DNA of 64,000 bases, from positions 1 through 64,000 of the forward strand of contig NZ_CANLRP010000015.1 of assembly GCF_947493425.1 (NCBI RefSeq), read 5' to 3'. Source of the stretch: an uncultured Microscilla sp. (GTDB lineage Bacteria; Bacteroidota; Bacteroidia; Cytophagales; Microscillaceae). A program made the position numbers and the translations under genes. Position 1 is the stretch's first letter; each line of letters starts with the position of its first letter. The notes beneath the pieces were generated by a model. The model was given only the letters and a program-made list of their open reading frames with translations. It was not told where the DNA came from and did no database searches. Shown here piece after piece: positions 34,788-44,039 of the stretch.

Positions 34788-36605
34788 TTAATTCATTAAG
34801 TCTGCCAATTCAGCCTCCATTTCTGCCAAAATTTGTTTTTTCACCTCAATTTTACGCTTCTGAATGGCAAGCGTGTTGCGAAGTTGGCGTTCATCTTTGT
34901 CTTGATAGCCACGATTATTGTTATAACGGTCGCCACCTCCACGGTTGTCGTACCTGTTGTTGTTATAACCTCCACCTCCACGGTTGTTGTTATAACGGTC
35001 GCCACCTCCACGGTTGTTGTTATAACGATCGCCACCTCCACGGTTGTCATATTTATTGTAACGGTCGCCACCTCCACGATTATCGTATTTGTTGTAACGG
35101 TCACCGCCTCCACGGTTGTCGTACTTGTCACGGTTATCGTATTTGTTGTAACGGTCGCCACCTCCACGATTATCGTATTTGTCGCGGTTGTCATACTTGT
35201 TATAACCTCCGCCACCGCGGTTGTCGTACTTATTGTAACGGTCGCCACCTCCACGATTGTCGTACTTATTGTAACGGTCGCCACCTCCACGGTTGTCGTA
35301 CTTGTTATAACCTCCTCCGCCACCGCGGTTGTCATATTTGTTGTAGCGATCGCCACCTCCACGGTTGTCGTACCTGTTGTTGTTATAACCACCACCACGG
35401 TTGTCGTACTGGTTTTGGCTCTGGCTCAATTTGCTTTCAGCAAACTGTACATCGTGCTCATCACGACGAATCAATTCACGCATAAAACTAATTTTGATGC
35501 GTAATTGATCTTCACGGGGCTTATCATCAAAGTAAGGATACTTTCTTTTGATTACCCTCATGAGGTATTTTATCTCAAAAATGCGGTCACAGGCATTTCT
35601 GAACTGGCTACTCATGTGGCGATCAATGCCTTTGAATATGCCACTGATTCGCTTCCAGCTCATCAACAATTCCTTTGCCTGATCAGCACTAGAGTCTATG
35701 TCAGGATCTTCTAGCAAATCTTCAGCTCTTACACACATTTTGCGCACGATCATATCACGAAACTCCTCTGTAGGTGCTTCATCCTCGGCGTGCTCTTCGC
35801 GCAAGGCTTTGTAAGACTTATAACGCTTAAAGAAGTAGTCGTTGCTTTTCTTAAACTTGTCCCACATTTCTACAGCACGTTTGTGTGGAATTTTTCCTAT
35901 GGTTTTCCAACGCTGCTGCAAATCACGGAACTGCTCAAAGGTCTCATCAAAACGATCAGAGTCTTTCATTTTTTCTACGCGATATACAATATCACGGTAC
36001 ATACGCACCCGGTCTTTTACCTCATTGTTTCTACTCTTGTAGAAATCTTTGCGTTTGTCAAAGAAAACCCTCACCATTTCGTTAAAGTCTTCTTCAATAC
36101 TCTCCTGGAAGTCTTTCTTCACGGCTCCCGTTTTGATCCATTTGAGTTTTACCTCACGAATCAGCTCGGTAGCGTCGTTCCAATCTTGTACATCTTCCAG
36201 AATGTCATGAGTTTCTCTAATCAAAGCTCTCTTAATTTCGAGATTTTTGATTCTATTAACGGCAATCAGCTCTCTTAATTCTGCTTCAAGCTCGTCTAAT
36301 TTTTTAAACAGGGCTACATAATCTCCTAAACCATCAAACTGTGCTAGATATTTACGCATATGAACAAGCTTCATTAAATATGAACCTTTGTTTTGCGCCT
36401 CATCTATCATAGTTTCAAGATCTTGCACTTTCTTTTTTGCCAGGTCAAATCTTTTTTCAAAGTATTTGATGGAGGCTTCTTCTGATTCTTTTACTTGTCC
36501 AATTTGTCTGTCTGGAAAGTCTAAAAAGCCTTTTAAATAAATCTCATTGCCACGAATGTAGCCATATTCGTGCGCTGTGGTATCGGTTGTGTTCATTTCT
36601 TCCAT
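34788..36605 (-). CDS. DUF349-domain protein with long YDNRGGG repeat tail
   Basis: The 605-residue protein has helical DUF349 repeats in residues 60-395, for example LQQRWKTIGKIPHKRAVEMW, DKFKKSNDYFFKRYKSYKAL and LLMSWKRISGIFKGIDRH. Residues about 398-567 form a low-complexity tail of more than a dozen units like YNKYDNRGGGDR, rich in Tyr, Asn, Asp, Arg and Gly. A final coiled segment follows (KRKIEVKKQILAEMEAELAD). DUF349 proteins of Bacteroidota are cytoplasmic and uncharacterised. RGG-rich tails commonly bind RNA or drive condensation, so an RNA-associated role is a fair inference. The repeat DNA is prone to length change. Confidence 0.85.
   Translation of the reverse strand: MEEMNTTDTTAHEYGYIRGNEIYLKGFLDFPDRQIGQVKESEEASIKYFEKRFDLAKKKVQDLETMIDEAQNKGSYLMKLVHMRKYLAQFDGLGDYVALFKKLDELEAELRELIAVNRIKNLEIKRALIRETHDILEDVQDWNDATELIREVKLKWIKTGAVKKDFQESIEEDFNEMVRVFFDKRKDFYKSRNNEVKDRVRMYRDIVYRVEKMKDSDRFDETFEQFRDLQQRWKTIGKIPHKRAVEMWDKFKKSNDYFFKRYKSYKALREEHAEDEAPTEEFRDMIVRKMCVRAEDLLEDPDIDSSADQAKELLMSWKRISGIFKGIDRHMSSQFRNACDRIFEIKYLMRVIKRKYPYFDDKPREDQLRIKISFMRELIRRDEHDVQFAESKLSQSQNQYDNRGGGYNNNRYDNRGGGDRYNKYDNRGGGGGYNKYDNRGGGDRYNKYDNRGGGDRYNKYDNRGGGGYNKYDNRDKYDNRGGGDRYNKYDNRDKYDNRGGGDRYNKYDNRGGGDRYNKYDNRGGGDRYNNNRGGGDRYNNNRGGGGYNNNRYDNRGGGDRYNNNRGYQDKDERQLRNTLAIQKRKIEVKKQILAEMEAELADLMN
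34905..35415 (-). repeat. Coding tandem repeats of the RGG-like tail
   Basis: The repeats are units of 24-42 bp containing ggtcgccacctccacggttg on the plus strand, encoding NRGGGDR. Units are arranged irregularly and are nearly identical, which indicates recent expansion and shuffling within one gene. Confidence 0.85.
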
Positions 36606-36739
36606 CGGCTAAGTTTGGCTTTTGTTATATTTTTCATAACGATCATTATTCGATAATTATGCAAGTTTAGTGAAATGTTCACCAAAAAATGCTTAATTGT
36701 TAGTTTTTAGAGTATTAGATGTAAAACTACACATAAAAG

Positions 36740-38410
36740 ATGAGTAAAGAAACTATTATCTTTTCAATGGCAGGAGTAAATAAAATATATCCTCCTAAAA
36801 AGCAAGTTTTAAAGAATATTTATTTATCTTTTTTTTACGGTGCCAAAATAGGTGTTTTGGGGTTAAACGGCTCTGGTAAGTCTTCGTTGCTCAAAATTAT
36901 AGCCGGTATAGACAAAGACTATCAGGGAGAGGTGGTTTTTTCACCAGGTTATTCGGTGGGATACCTCGAACAAGAGCCTCAACTTGACCCTACAAAGACA
37001 GTACGGGAAATCGTAGAAGAAGGTGTGCAAGAAGTGGTAGATTTATTAAAAGAATTTGACGAAATCAACCTAAAGTTTGCCGAACCTATGAGCGATGACG
37101 ATATGAACAAGCTCATAGAACGCCAGGGAGTGGTGCAAGAAAAACTGGATAATGTCGATGCTTGGTCACTTGACTCTAAGTTAGAGCGAGCCATGGACGC
37201 TTTGCGTACTCCACCAGCTGATGCTACAATAGAACATTTGTCAGGAGGCGAAAAACGACGCGTTGCTTTGTGCCGTTTGTTGCTCAAAGAACCTGACGTG
37301 TTGTTGTTAGATGAACCTACCAACCACTTAGATGCTGAGTCGGTGCATTGGCTAGAGCAACATCTACAACAGTATAAAGGTACGGTAATAGCTGTGACTC
37401 ACGACCGTTACTTTTTGGACAATGTGGCAGGTTGGATTTTGGAGCTTGATCGTGGAGAAGGTATTCCCTGGAAAGGAAACTATTCGTCATGGCTGGATCA
37501 GAAACAAAAACGTTTGTCGGAAGAAGAAAAGACTGAAAGTAAACGCTCCAAAACGCTGGAGCGAGAGCTTGAGTGGATACGAATGACGCCCAAGGCACGC
37601 CAATCTAAATCGAAGGCGCGTTTGAGTGCTTATGAAAAACTATTGGGAGAGGAAGCCCGCGAGAAGGAAGCCAAGCTTGAGATTTTTATCCCACCTGGAC
37701 CACGTTTAGGCAACAAGGTAATTGAGGTAAATGGTGTGTCGAAGGCTTATGGAGACAAACTATTATTTGAAGACCTGTCATTTAACCTTCCTCCGGCCGG
37801 AATCGTGGGAATCATTGGTCCCAATGGTGCAGGTAAAACTACTTTGTTTAAGCTGATTACAGGCAACGAAACCCCTGATGAGGGAAGTTTTGAAGTAGGC
37901 GAAACTGTAGATATTGCTTACGTAGACCAGGAACACAATGACCTGAAGCCTGAGCACACCGTGTATGAAGCCATTTCGGGAGGCAATGAGATTATTCAAT
38001 TGGGGAGCAAAGAAATGAACGCAAGGGCTTATGTAAGTCGCTTTAACTTTGCAGGAACCGACCAACAAAAAAAGGTAGGCGACTTATCAGGTGGAGAACG
38101 CAACCGGGTACACTTGGCAATGGCGCTCAAGCAAGGGGGGAATTTGATTTTACTTGATGAACCTACCAACGACTTGGACGTGAATACTTTGAGAGCCTTG
38201 GAAGAGGCCTTAGAAAATTTTGGTGGTTGTGCGGTGATCATTTCTCACGACCGCTGGTTCTTAGATCGTATTGCTACACATATATTGGCTTTTGAGGGTG
38301 ACTCTCAGGTATATTGGTTTGAGGGTAACTACTCTGACTACGAGATTAACCGTAAGAAGCGTTTGGGCGACGAAGGTCCTAAGCGAATTAGGTATAAGAA
38401 GTTGACCTAG
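36740..38410 (+). CDS. ettA: Energy-dependent translational throttle protein EttA (ABC-F)
   Basis: The 556-residue ABC-F protein has two ATPase cassettes and no membrane helices. Cassette 1 has Walker [10 protein letters not shown] near residue 41, signature LSGGEKRRV near 165 and DEPTNHLD. Cassette 2 has GPNGAGKTT near 356, LSGGERNRV near 450 and DEPTNDLD. The linker between them contains the EttA-type arm and P-site tRNA interaction motif ([20 protein letters not shown]). Length and the start [20 protein letters not shown] match EttA closely. EttA binds the ribosomal E site and gates the first peptide bond when ATP is low. The IS element at 38447 inserted 36 bp past its stop. Confidence 0.95.
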   Translation: MSKETIIFSMAGVNKIYPPKKQVLKNIYLSFFYGAKIGVLGLNGSGKSSLLKIIAGIDKDYQGEVVFSPGYSVGYLEQEPQLDPTKTVREIVEEGVQEVVDLLKEFDEINLKFAEPMSDDDMNKLIERQGVVQEKLDNVDAWSLDSKLERAMDALRTPPADATIEHLSGGEKRRVALCRLLLKEPDVLLLDEPTNHLDAESVHWLEQHLQQYKGTVIAVTHDRYFLDNVAGWILELDRGEGIPWKGNYSSWLDQKQKRLSEEEKTESKRSKTLERELEWIRMTPKARQSKSKARLSAYEKLLGEEAREKEAKLEIFIPPGPRLGNKVIEVNGVSKAYGDKLLFEDLSFNLPPAGIVGIIGPNGAGKTTLFKLITGNETPDEGSFEVGETVDIAYVDQEHNDLKPEHTVYEAISGGNEIIQLGSKEMNARAYVSRFNFAGTDQQKKVGDLSGGERNRVHLAMALKQGGNLILLDEPTNDLDVNTLRALEEALENFGGCAVIISHDRWFLDRIATHILAFEGDSQVYWFEGNYSDYEINRKKRLGDEGPKRIRYKKLT

Positions 38411-38621
38411 AATAGTCGCAAGCTAGTGCAATAGGCATTAAGTTGGTATAATATTAATATTTTTATAAAGCCTTTGAACTTCCACTTCAAAGGCTTTAAC
38501 CAATGCTGATTATAACAATTGATATACCTTTCTATTGTTTGACAAAGCGTACTTTTAGATGTAAAGCTTGTCCGATTGATGAGTTGCCTTTGAATTTTAG
38601 AAAACCAGTTTTCAATAGGGT

Positions 38622-39125
38622 TTAACCAGGAACAATGCCTTGGTGTAAAAACAAATCTAATCCGATGGCCTTTGCCAAAAACTTTTTCCTACTCGCCATA
38701 GACTTTAAAATGCCTCTGCCTCTTTTTTTACCCAAATCTCCCCGAACACCTATTTGTTTTGCTACCCATTTGGTTAGAGAAGCAGACGTGTGGGTATTTA
38801 AATTGTCGGCAATGATGATTATCTCATCATTTGGTGGGTATTTCTCTATCGGCACCTTGATAAAAGACAAAAAGTCCTGTTCATCACGTGTATCCTGAAG
38901 CTGATGGTGAGAGATTGCTCCATTTTCTACATCCATCCCAGCCATTAGGCAGGTAGTACCATGACGCTTGTACTCATATTCCAGGCCTTGGCTGCCATTA
39001 CTTGAAGTAATGATTCGTTCCAAGGCTTGGATTCCGCTCTTTTCATCTACACTTATTAGATGCTTGTTTAAAAGTGGTTGAGCAGGGTTGGTGGCTTCCA
39101 GAATCAGGTCGCAAATCATTACCAC
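38622..39125 (-). pseudogene. IS630 transposase, DDE half, frameshifted
   Basis: The catalytic half contains ICDLILEATNPAQPLLNKHL, the first-Asp motif ISVDEKSGIQALER and the second in IIIIADNLNTHTS. It then stops early after RKKFLAKAIGLDLFLHQG. From about 38690 down to 38450 the next frame continues the protein (GHRIRFVFTPRHCSWLNPIE, then NWFSKIQRQL), including the last catalytic acid region. The junction reads GGCCATCGG. The expected AIGHRIRF would need GGCCATCGGCCATCGG, so loss of one 7-bp repeat explains the break. The half is joined to the upstream HTH half by a -1 shift at A7. Confidence 0.8.
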
Positions 39126-39151
39126 CCGAAACTTAAACCTTTCCCAATCAT

Positions 39152-39676
39152 CTATTTTTGTGAGGACGAATTGCCCGATTTTTTTAAAATCTCACTCACA
39201 TAGCGTGGAGAAATTTGTTGAACAATACCCATTTCCATAGCCAAATTGGCCAAAGCTTCCCGGTTCCAATGATTCAAAGGTATTCCAAAATCTTCGGGCT
39301 TTTTACAAGCCAATGCCACCAAACTCTCTTTTTCAGACAAACTAATGCGTGATGGGGTACCTGAGCGAGCCTCATCAGAAAGCAGTGAAAGCATCTTAGA
39401 AAGCAAAAGAGCATCAGTAGTCTTTTCTTCTAGCTCATAAGCACACAAATCAGCATAGTGAGACAACCAGCGATTACGCCACTTAGACACCGTCAGCACG
39501 TTAAGACTATATTCCTGATGTATTTTACGATTGCTCCAGCCATCAAAAGCAAGCAGTATAATACGAATGCGTTGTTCATAATGTTTAGGAACTGTTCGCT
39601 TATTGAGGTAGCTACTCAAAAGCTGATGCTGGCGAGTGCTAAGATCTAACTTGGCTAATGCTTTGCCTCTGTTCAT
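39152..39676 (-). CDS. IS630 transposase, HTH half
   Basis: The 174-residue frame holds the DNA-binding half, with helices around HYEQRIRIILLAFDGWSNRK and EYSLNVLTVSKWRNRWLSHY and a second winged-helix region (EKESLVALACKKPEDFGIPL). It ends soon after YVSEILKKS. At codons TTA AAA AAA TCG there is an A_AAA_AAA heptamer (39179-39185 region). The -1 frame from here reads IGQFVLTKIDDWERFKFRVV and joins the DDE half. Programmed -1 frameshifting at such heptamers is known in several IS families, so a fused transposase was probably the active product. Confidence 0.85.
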   Translation of the reverse strand: MNRGKALAKLDLSTRQHQLLSSYLNKRTVPKHYEQRIRIILLAFDGWSNRKIHQEYSLNVLTVSKWRNRWLSHYADLCAYELEEKTTDALLLSKMLSLLSDEARSGTPSRISLSEKESLVALACKKPEDFGIPLNHWNREALANLAMEMGIVQQISPRYVSEILKKSGNSSSQK

Positions 39677-39772
39677 TATTGTTAAATTTGGTTACCAACA
39701 AAAGATAGTAATTAATATTATATTTTTTTCATTCCAAGTGCACTAGGTTTGAGTTTATGAATGATCAAAAAA

Positions 39773-42607
39773 CTACTTTTTGAACACCCGTACAGTGACT
39801 CTATGTTTGTCTGTGACAAGCTCAAGTATATATATTCCTGAGGAAATCGTAGAAGCATCAAACAACTTCTGAGATAGTGTATCAGTATCCAGCAAGCCAA
39901 AATCCTTTATCAACTGCCCCTGAAGGTTTAACAATCTTACATTTACTTTGTCCTGAAACAAAGGGTCTAATGTTACGCTGAATGTGTTGGAAAACGGGTT
40001 GGGATATACGTTGGTCAGTTCTCCGTCGGTACCTGTCAGCAGAAGACTAAATATAGCTGATTCTGTTTCGCCTGCTATGTTAAAAGCTACCACCTTATAA
40101 TACAACGGGGTGTTTGGCGATTGACCGATGTCTGTATAGGTTCTTATGTCTGCACCAAGCGTTACTATATTTACAAAATTACTGCTGTCATCGATTGATC
40201 TGAGGATGTGAAAACCTGCTTCGTTGCCTGTTCCTGTTGTCTGCCACGATAACACTACTTCATTCAAAGTAGCCACTCCTGTTAGATTGAAAGGTTGATC
40301 TGGAAGGCTTACCACTTTCATCGATAAGCTTGCCGAGGTTGTGGATGTGGTTACACAGGGTTCACTCGCTGTCACAATTACCGATACTGTCTCACCATTT
40401 TTTAGGGTACTGGTTACATAAGTATCGTTGGTTGCCCCCGCTATATTTGCGCCATCTATTTGCCATTGGTAGGTAGGAGCAGTTCCTGTATTGGAGGGGG
40501 TTGCGGTAAAGGTGACTTGGGTACCTTGAACGATTTCATTATTGTTGGCATCTGAAGTGAGGCTCACTGCCGGAGCAATCGGAGTACTAATTGCCACCGC
40601 CAAGGCAGTCGAAATTGCACCATCTCCACAGGCATTGGTTCCCTTTACGGTCACATTGCCACTTGAGGCAGCGGTAAAATCTACGGTAATGCTGTTGGTG
40701 TTTGCACCAGCTACAATGTTTGCTCCGGCAGGCAAAGCCCAGGAATAACCCGTAGCATTGGCAATGGCAGGTACGGTATAGGTAACCCCGGTTTGGTTTT
40801 GGCACACAGTAGTGGCCGAACTTGTAATACTACCTGCACTGGCAGGTAAAGGGTTAACGGTCACGACTACCGCCGTTGAGGTGGCCCCATTTCCGCAGGC
40901 ATTGGTACCGCTGACAGTTACATTGCCGCTTACTGCCGCATCACTAAAGTCTACGGTGATGCTGTTGGTGTTTGCCCCAGCTACAATGTTGGCTCCGGCG
41001 GGCAAAGTCCAGGAATACCCCGTAGCGTTGGCAATGGCAGGTACGGTATAGATAACCCTGGTCTGGCTTTGGCACACTGTAGTGGCCGAGCTTGTAATAC
41101 TACCCGCCCCTAGTGGTGCTGATTGGCAGTATTTGGCGATGAAAATATCGTATTGCCCCTGGTTATTCAGGGGAGCAGTACCTCCAGCACTGGGGTCAAA
41201 GTCTGCATTAACCTCAGAAAAGTGTCCGGTAAAGACTATATTTTCCTGCCCATCCAGTACAATACCAGCACCGTTATTAGAATTGTCTCCTCCTATTTCA
41301 TATGCCCACATATACTCTCCGTTGCTATTGTATTTGGCGGCATAAATGCTTGATGATGTACTACGGTTGGCACTTAGCAAAGTAGTACCTCCGGCGCTGG
41401 GGTCAAAATCTACATCGAATCCCTGAAAATAACCAGTGATATAGACATTGCCACTTCCGTCTACCGTCATACCTCTGCCAGAGTCCTTGTTTGTTCCTCC
41501 AATACTATGTGCCCACACATAATTGCCATTACTATCATATTTGGCAAAGAAAATATCTAAACTTCCATTACTGCTTAAGTTGGCAGTGCCTCCAGCGCTG
41601 GGGTCAAAGTCTACATTGGAGCTACTAAAAGCGCCAGTGATATAAACATTACTGCTCCCGTCTACTGTAATCACCCCGCCACCGTCATAAGCGGTTCCTC
41701 CAATCTTATGTGCCCACAGGTAATTACCATTGCTATCATACTTGGCAAAGAACGCATCTGCCTCCCCATTACTGCTTAAATTGGCGGTGCTTCCGGCGCT
41801 AGGGTCAAAATCTACGTTGGCACCCCTGAAGTCTCCGGTGATATAGACATTGCCGCTCCCATCTACTACAATGCTATTCCCATTCTTGAAGTCAAATCCA
41901 CTGCCTCCTATTTTATGTGCCCACATATAATTGCCATCAGTGTCGTATTTGGCAAAGAAAATATCTATGGAGTTAGCCGTTAAGTTTGCTGTGTTTGTAG
42001 TACTTGGGTCAAAATCCAACGTGCCAAAAAAATTCCCAATAACATATACATTGTTACTGGCATCTACGGCAATGCCTTTACTACTGGTACCTATATTATG
42101 TGCCCATACATAATTACCATTGGTGTCGTATTTGGCAAAAAATCCAGTTCCGTCACCATCATTCAAATTGGCCACCCCTCCGGCACTCGGGTCAAAATCT
42201 ACAGTACCATTAAAATTTCCGGTGATATATACATTGCCATTGGCATCTACGGCAATGTTTAACCCGTCGTCAGTATTTGTGCCTCCTATTTTGTGCGCCC
42301 ATAGGTAGTCACCATTTTTTGTGTACTTGGCGATGAAAACGTCTATGACATCCGCGGTTAAGTTTGCCGTGTTTCCGGCACTTGGGTCAAAATCTACATT
42401 GGTACTGCGAAAATTCCCTACAACGTATACATTGCCGCTGGCATCTACGGCCACATCATTGGCGGCATCGAGGTCTGTTCCGCCTACACCAAGTGCCCAC
42501 TCATAGTTTTGGGCTTGTACGCTGCATATGCCAACCCAGCATGACAGCAATAAAATCTTTTGTATTTGTTTTAGAAACTTGTGTGGCCTGAGTGATTGTA
42601 CTTTCAT
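39773..42607 (-). CDS. Secreted SBBP beta-propeller surface protein with Ig-like and Fn3 domains, T9SS type A tail
   Basis: The protein has 944 residues from the ATG at 42605-42607; the frame to 42688 adds an unlikely leader. The signal peptide ends CSVQAQ. Residues 35-490 hold about eight SBBP repeats of the type 'YxWAHxIGGTxxDxGxxIxVDxxGNVYITGxFxxxxVDFDPSAGGTANL'. Two nearly identical Ig/PKD-like modules follow (each with TVCQ and TGYSWxLPAGANIVAG), then an Ig-like module (TPSNTGTAPTYQWQIDGANI), an Fn3-like domain (VVLSWQTTGTGNEAGFHILR) and the type A sorting tail (NVYPNPFSNTFSVTLDP to the end). A surface role is inferred; ligand unknown. Confidence 0.9.
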   Translation of the reverse strand: MKVQSLRPHKFLKQIQKILLLSCWVGICSVQAQNYEWALGVGGTDLDAANDVAVDASGNVYVVGNFRSTNVDFDPSAGNTANLTADVIDVFIAKYTKNGDYLWAHKIGGTNTDDGLNIAVDANGNVYITGNFNGTVDFDPSAGGVANLNDGDGTGFFAKYDTNGNYVWAHNIGTSSKGIAVDASNNVYVIGNFFGTLDFDPSTTNTANLTANSIDIFFAKYDTDGNYMWAHKIGGSGFDFKNGNSIVVDGSGNVYITGDFRGANVDFDPSAGSTANLSSNGEADAFFAKYDSNGNYLWAHKIGGTAYDGGGVITVDGSSNVYITGAFSSSNVDFDPSAGGTANLSSNGSLDIFFAKYDSNGNYVWAHSIGGTNKDSGRGMTVDGSGNVYITGYFQGFDVDFDPSAGGTTLLSANRSTSSSIYAAKYNSNGEYMWAYEIGGDNSNNGAGIVLDGQENIVFTGHFSEVNADFDPSAGGTAPLNNQGQYDIFIAKYCQSAPLGAGSITSSATTVCQSQTRVIYTVPAIANATGYSWTLPAGANIVAGANTNSITVDFSDAAVSGNVTVSGTNACGNGATSTAVVVTVNPLPASAGSITSSATTVCQNQTGVTYTVPAIANATGYSWALPAGANIVAGANTNSITVDFTAASSGNVTVKGTNACGDGAISTALAVAISTPIAPAVSLTSDANNNEIVQGTQVTFTATPSNTGTAPTYQWQIDGANIAGATNDTYVTSTLKNGETVSVIVTASEPCVTTSTTSASLSMKVVSLPDQPFNLTGVATLNEVVLSWQTTGTGNEAGFHILRSIDDSSNFVNIVTLGADIRTYTDIGQSPNTPLYYKVVAFNIAGETESAIFSLLLTGTDGELTNVYPNPFSNTFSVTLDPLFQDKVNVRLLNLQGQLIKDFGLLDTDTLSQKLFDASTISSGIYILELVTDKHRVTVRVFKK

Positions 42608-43512
42608 GATATTAAAAATGGAAATGTGGTAGTTTTGATAAACAATAAGTAGCAGCAAGTCCTTAGATACCGATGAATATCGGTGCAATTAGCTACAAGT
42701 AAAGATAACTATCTCATAATATGATAGTTATACTTTCATATTAGGTATATTTAATTTTGTCTTGGTACATACAAGTATTAAAATAATTTGCAATAAGATT
42801 ACTACTACACTTAAAAGTAGTGTAGGCTCAAGGGTTGAAAATATTGTGTCTGGAAGGCTGTCTTATCTCAAATGAAGCGTACATAAAGCTGCAAAGACAG
42901 TATTTACAAGCAACGCATTTTAGGAACAACGGCTTATATTTGGTATCACACAATGATAGAAAAGCGTAATTTGTAAATTCTCCGGGGCACACCATTGTAA
43001 GGCATCCTATTTTAATAAGACGAAGGAAAATGGTATGCTAATTTCGACAAATGTACCGCTTTTCTTTTTACCAAATATATATATAGCAAGAAAAACCCTC
43101 CAGTTTCGCATACCCTTTTCTGTTGGCCAGGTGAAATAATATTGAGCTGTGGTTGGTTTGGAAACCCTTCAGTTCAATAGACTCGCATTGGCAAAAACTG
43201 TAAAAAAGAGGAGTTTTGTTAAATGGGTGATTTTTTCAAACGAACGTTCGCAAGGTAGTTTTATGAAACTTTTTGCTTGCTTTTGTAGACTTTGTTATCT
43301 TAAAAACTTTATGATTTATGTATCATTCCAAGATTGCAAACTCAACGGCTATTTGTATTTTTTCTATCTTGCCATTGGATACTACTTCATGAACTTCACT
43401 TATTCTAAATGGAGAAGATAGGTTTAGCAAACGTTCAAAAAACTGGGATAATATGGAGCATGTCTTTTTTATAACAAAATTAATTAACTCCACCCAAACA
43501 TGATAAAGCCAC
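42608..43512. other. Long intergenic region with one dispersed repeat
   Basis: No convincing gene is present. It holds the dispersed palindromic repeat at 42656-42685 just upstream of the SBBP gene. The perfect palindrome CGAACGTTCG near 43241-43250 resembles a TetR-type half-site pair, with another AACGTTC near 43428. Open frames of 84-90 codons here are A+T-driven and cysteine-rich and were not accepted. Confidence 0.5.
42656..42685 (+). repeat. Dispersed palindromic repeat, copy 4
   Basis: CAAGTCCTTAGATACCGATG followed by AATATCGGTG, identical in its core to the copy at 16964. It is flanked by GTAGC before and GCTAC after, as in the longer copy at 45623. Confidence 0.75.
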
Positions 43513-43557
43513 AAAAAGCCCTTGCTACAACAAGTAACAAGGGCTTTTTTATTTTTC
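43513..43557 (-). terminator. Terminator after the small basic lipoprotein gene
   Basis: AAAAGCCCTTG pairs with CAAGGGCTTTT across a 13-base loop. T-rich runs on both strands allow it to act either way. The gene at 43571-43759 ends 14 bp away. Confidence 0.8.
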
Positions 43558-43570
43558 CTGCTTTCAGGTA

Positions 43571-43759
43571 TTAACAATCTTTAATCGGGCAAGGGATTCT
43601 GCCCTTGCGAGGAATTTTTTTGTGACGCTTACGGGTTTTGCGCTTGGCAGAGCGGTAACGTTTATGTCTCGACTTGGTAGTGCAAGACTCTACCGTTAGG
43701 CTGAGCGAAAAGCAAAACAACATCATGAGGCTATATTTTATAACTCTTTGAAAATTCAT
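43571..43759 (-). CDS. Tiny basic lipoprotein, copy 1
   Basis: The 62-residue protein has a lipoprotein signal with Cys about 26 in the lipobox TVESC. The mature part is extremely basic (KSRHKRYRSAKRKTRKRHKK) and ends CPIKDC. About 36 mature residues remain, too short for an enzyme domain. A similar gene lies just upstream (43794-43940), and both are read on the minus strand. Such peptides may bind LPS, peptidoglycan or surface polymers, but this is a guess. The signal peptide with a lipobox makes chance unlikely. Confidence 0.65.
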   Translation of the reverse strand: MNFQRVIKYSLMMLFCFSLSLTVESCTTKSRHKRYRSAKRKTRKRHKKIPRKGRIPCPIKDC

Positions 43760-43793
43760 AGGGCGTTGATTAGTAAGTAATTTGACTTGGTTA

Positions 43794-43940
43794 CTATCGA
43801 CGACGCGGTTTCGACGAGAGGTTTTGCTTTTTGTGCTTTTTGGGCATCCACGGACGACGATCGCGATAAGGGCGACATGACTCTAAAAATAGGGGTAATA
43901 CAAAGATTAAAATGAGTATATATATTTTATTTTTTTTCAT
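43794..43940 (-). CDS. Tiny basic lipoprotein, copy 2
   Basis: Read from the ATG at 43938-43940 the protein is 48 residues: signal MKKNKIYILILIFVLPLFL, then lipobox FLESC, then a basic Arg/Lys/Pro-rich mature part (RPYRDRRPWMPKKHKKQN). A longer frame to 43982 adds 14 charged residues before the signal and is unlikely. It resembles the next gene downstream in design (ESC lipobox, basic tail) but not in alignable sequence beyond that. The two may form an operon (34-bp gap). Confidence 0.6.
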   Translation of the reverse strand: MKKNKIYILILIFVLPLFLESCRPYRDRRPWMPKKHKKQNLSSKPRRR

Positions 43941-44039
43941 TGCTTGTTGTTTTTTATTTTTCCTGTCCAACTTTATTCTCAAACGCTAATTTCTATATTT
44001 TGATAAACAAAGACTACATTTTTTTCAATTTGCTAAGGG

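Larger units (their letters stand above)
38447..39722 (-). mobile_element. IS630-family insertion sequence, probably inactive
   Basis: Twelve-base terminal inverted repeats TATAATATTAAT (38447-38458) and ATTAATATTATA (39711-39722) begin and end with TA, as expected for the TA target of this family. Inside is a two-frame transposase with HTH and DDE halves. The second half carries a frameshift, so the copy is probably dead. It sits between ettA and the SBBP surface-protein gene without breaking either. Confidence 0.75.

Noticed and set aside
34905-35415. Regular repeats considered as a CRISPR array
   Set aside because: The units are coding, lack unique spacers and keep the DUF349 frame.
34833-35504. 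Long plus-strand Thr/Val-rich frame and a Thr-rich minus-strand frame at 34841-35398
   Set aside because: Both are products of the RGG repeat DNA read in wrong frames; the DUF349 frame continues through the repeat with a natural domain on each side.
43241-43250. CGAACGTTCG palindrome as a TetR operator
   Set aside because: There is no regulator or target gene next to it, and a 10-bp palindrome can arise by chance.
43149-43577. Overlapping frames on both strands (90 and 84 codons)
   Set aside because: They are rich in Phe and Cys without domain or signal; the region looks non-coding.
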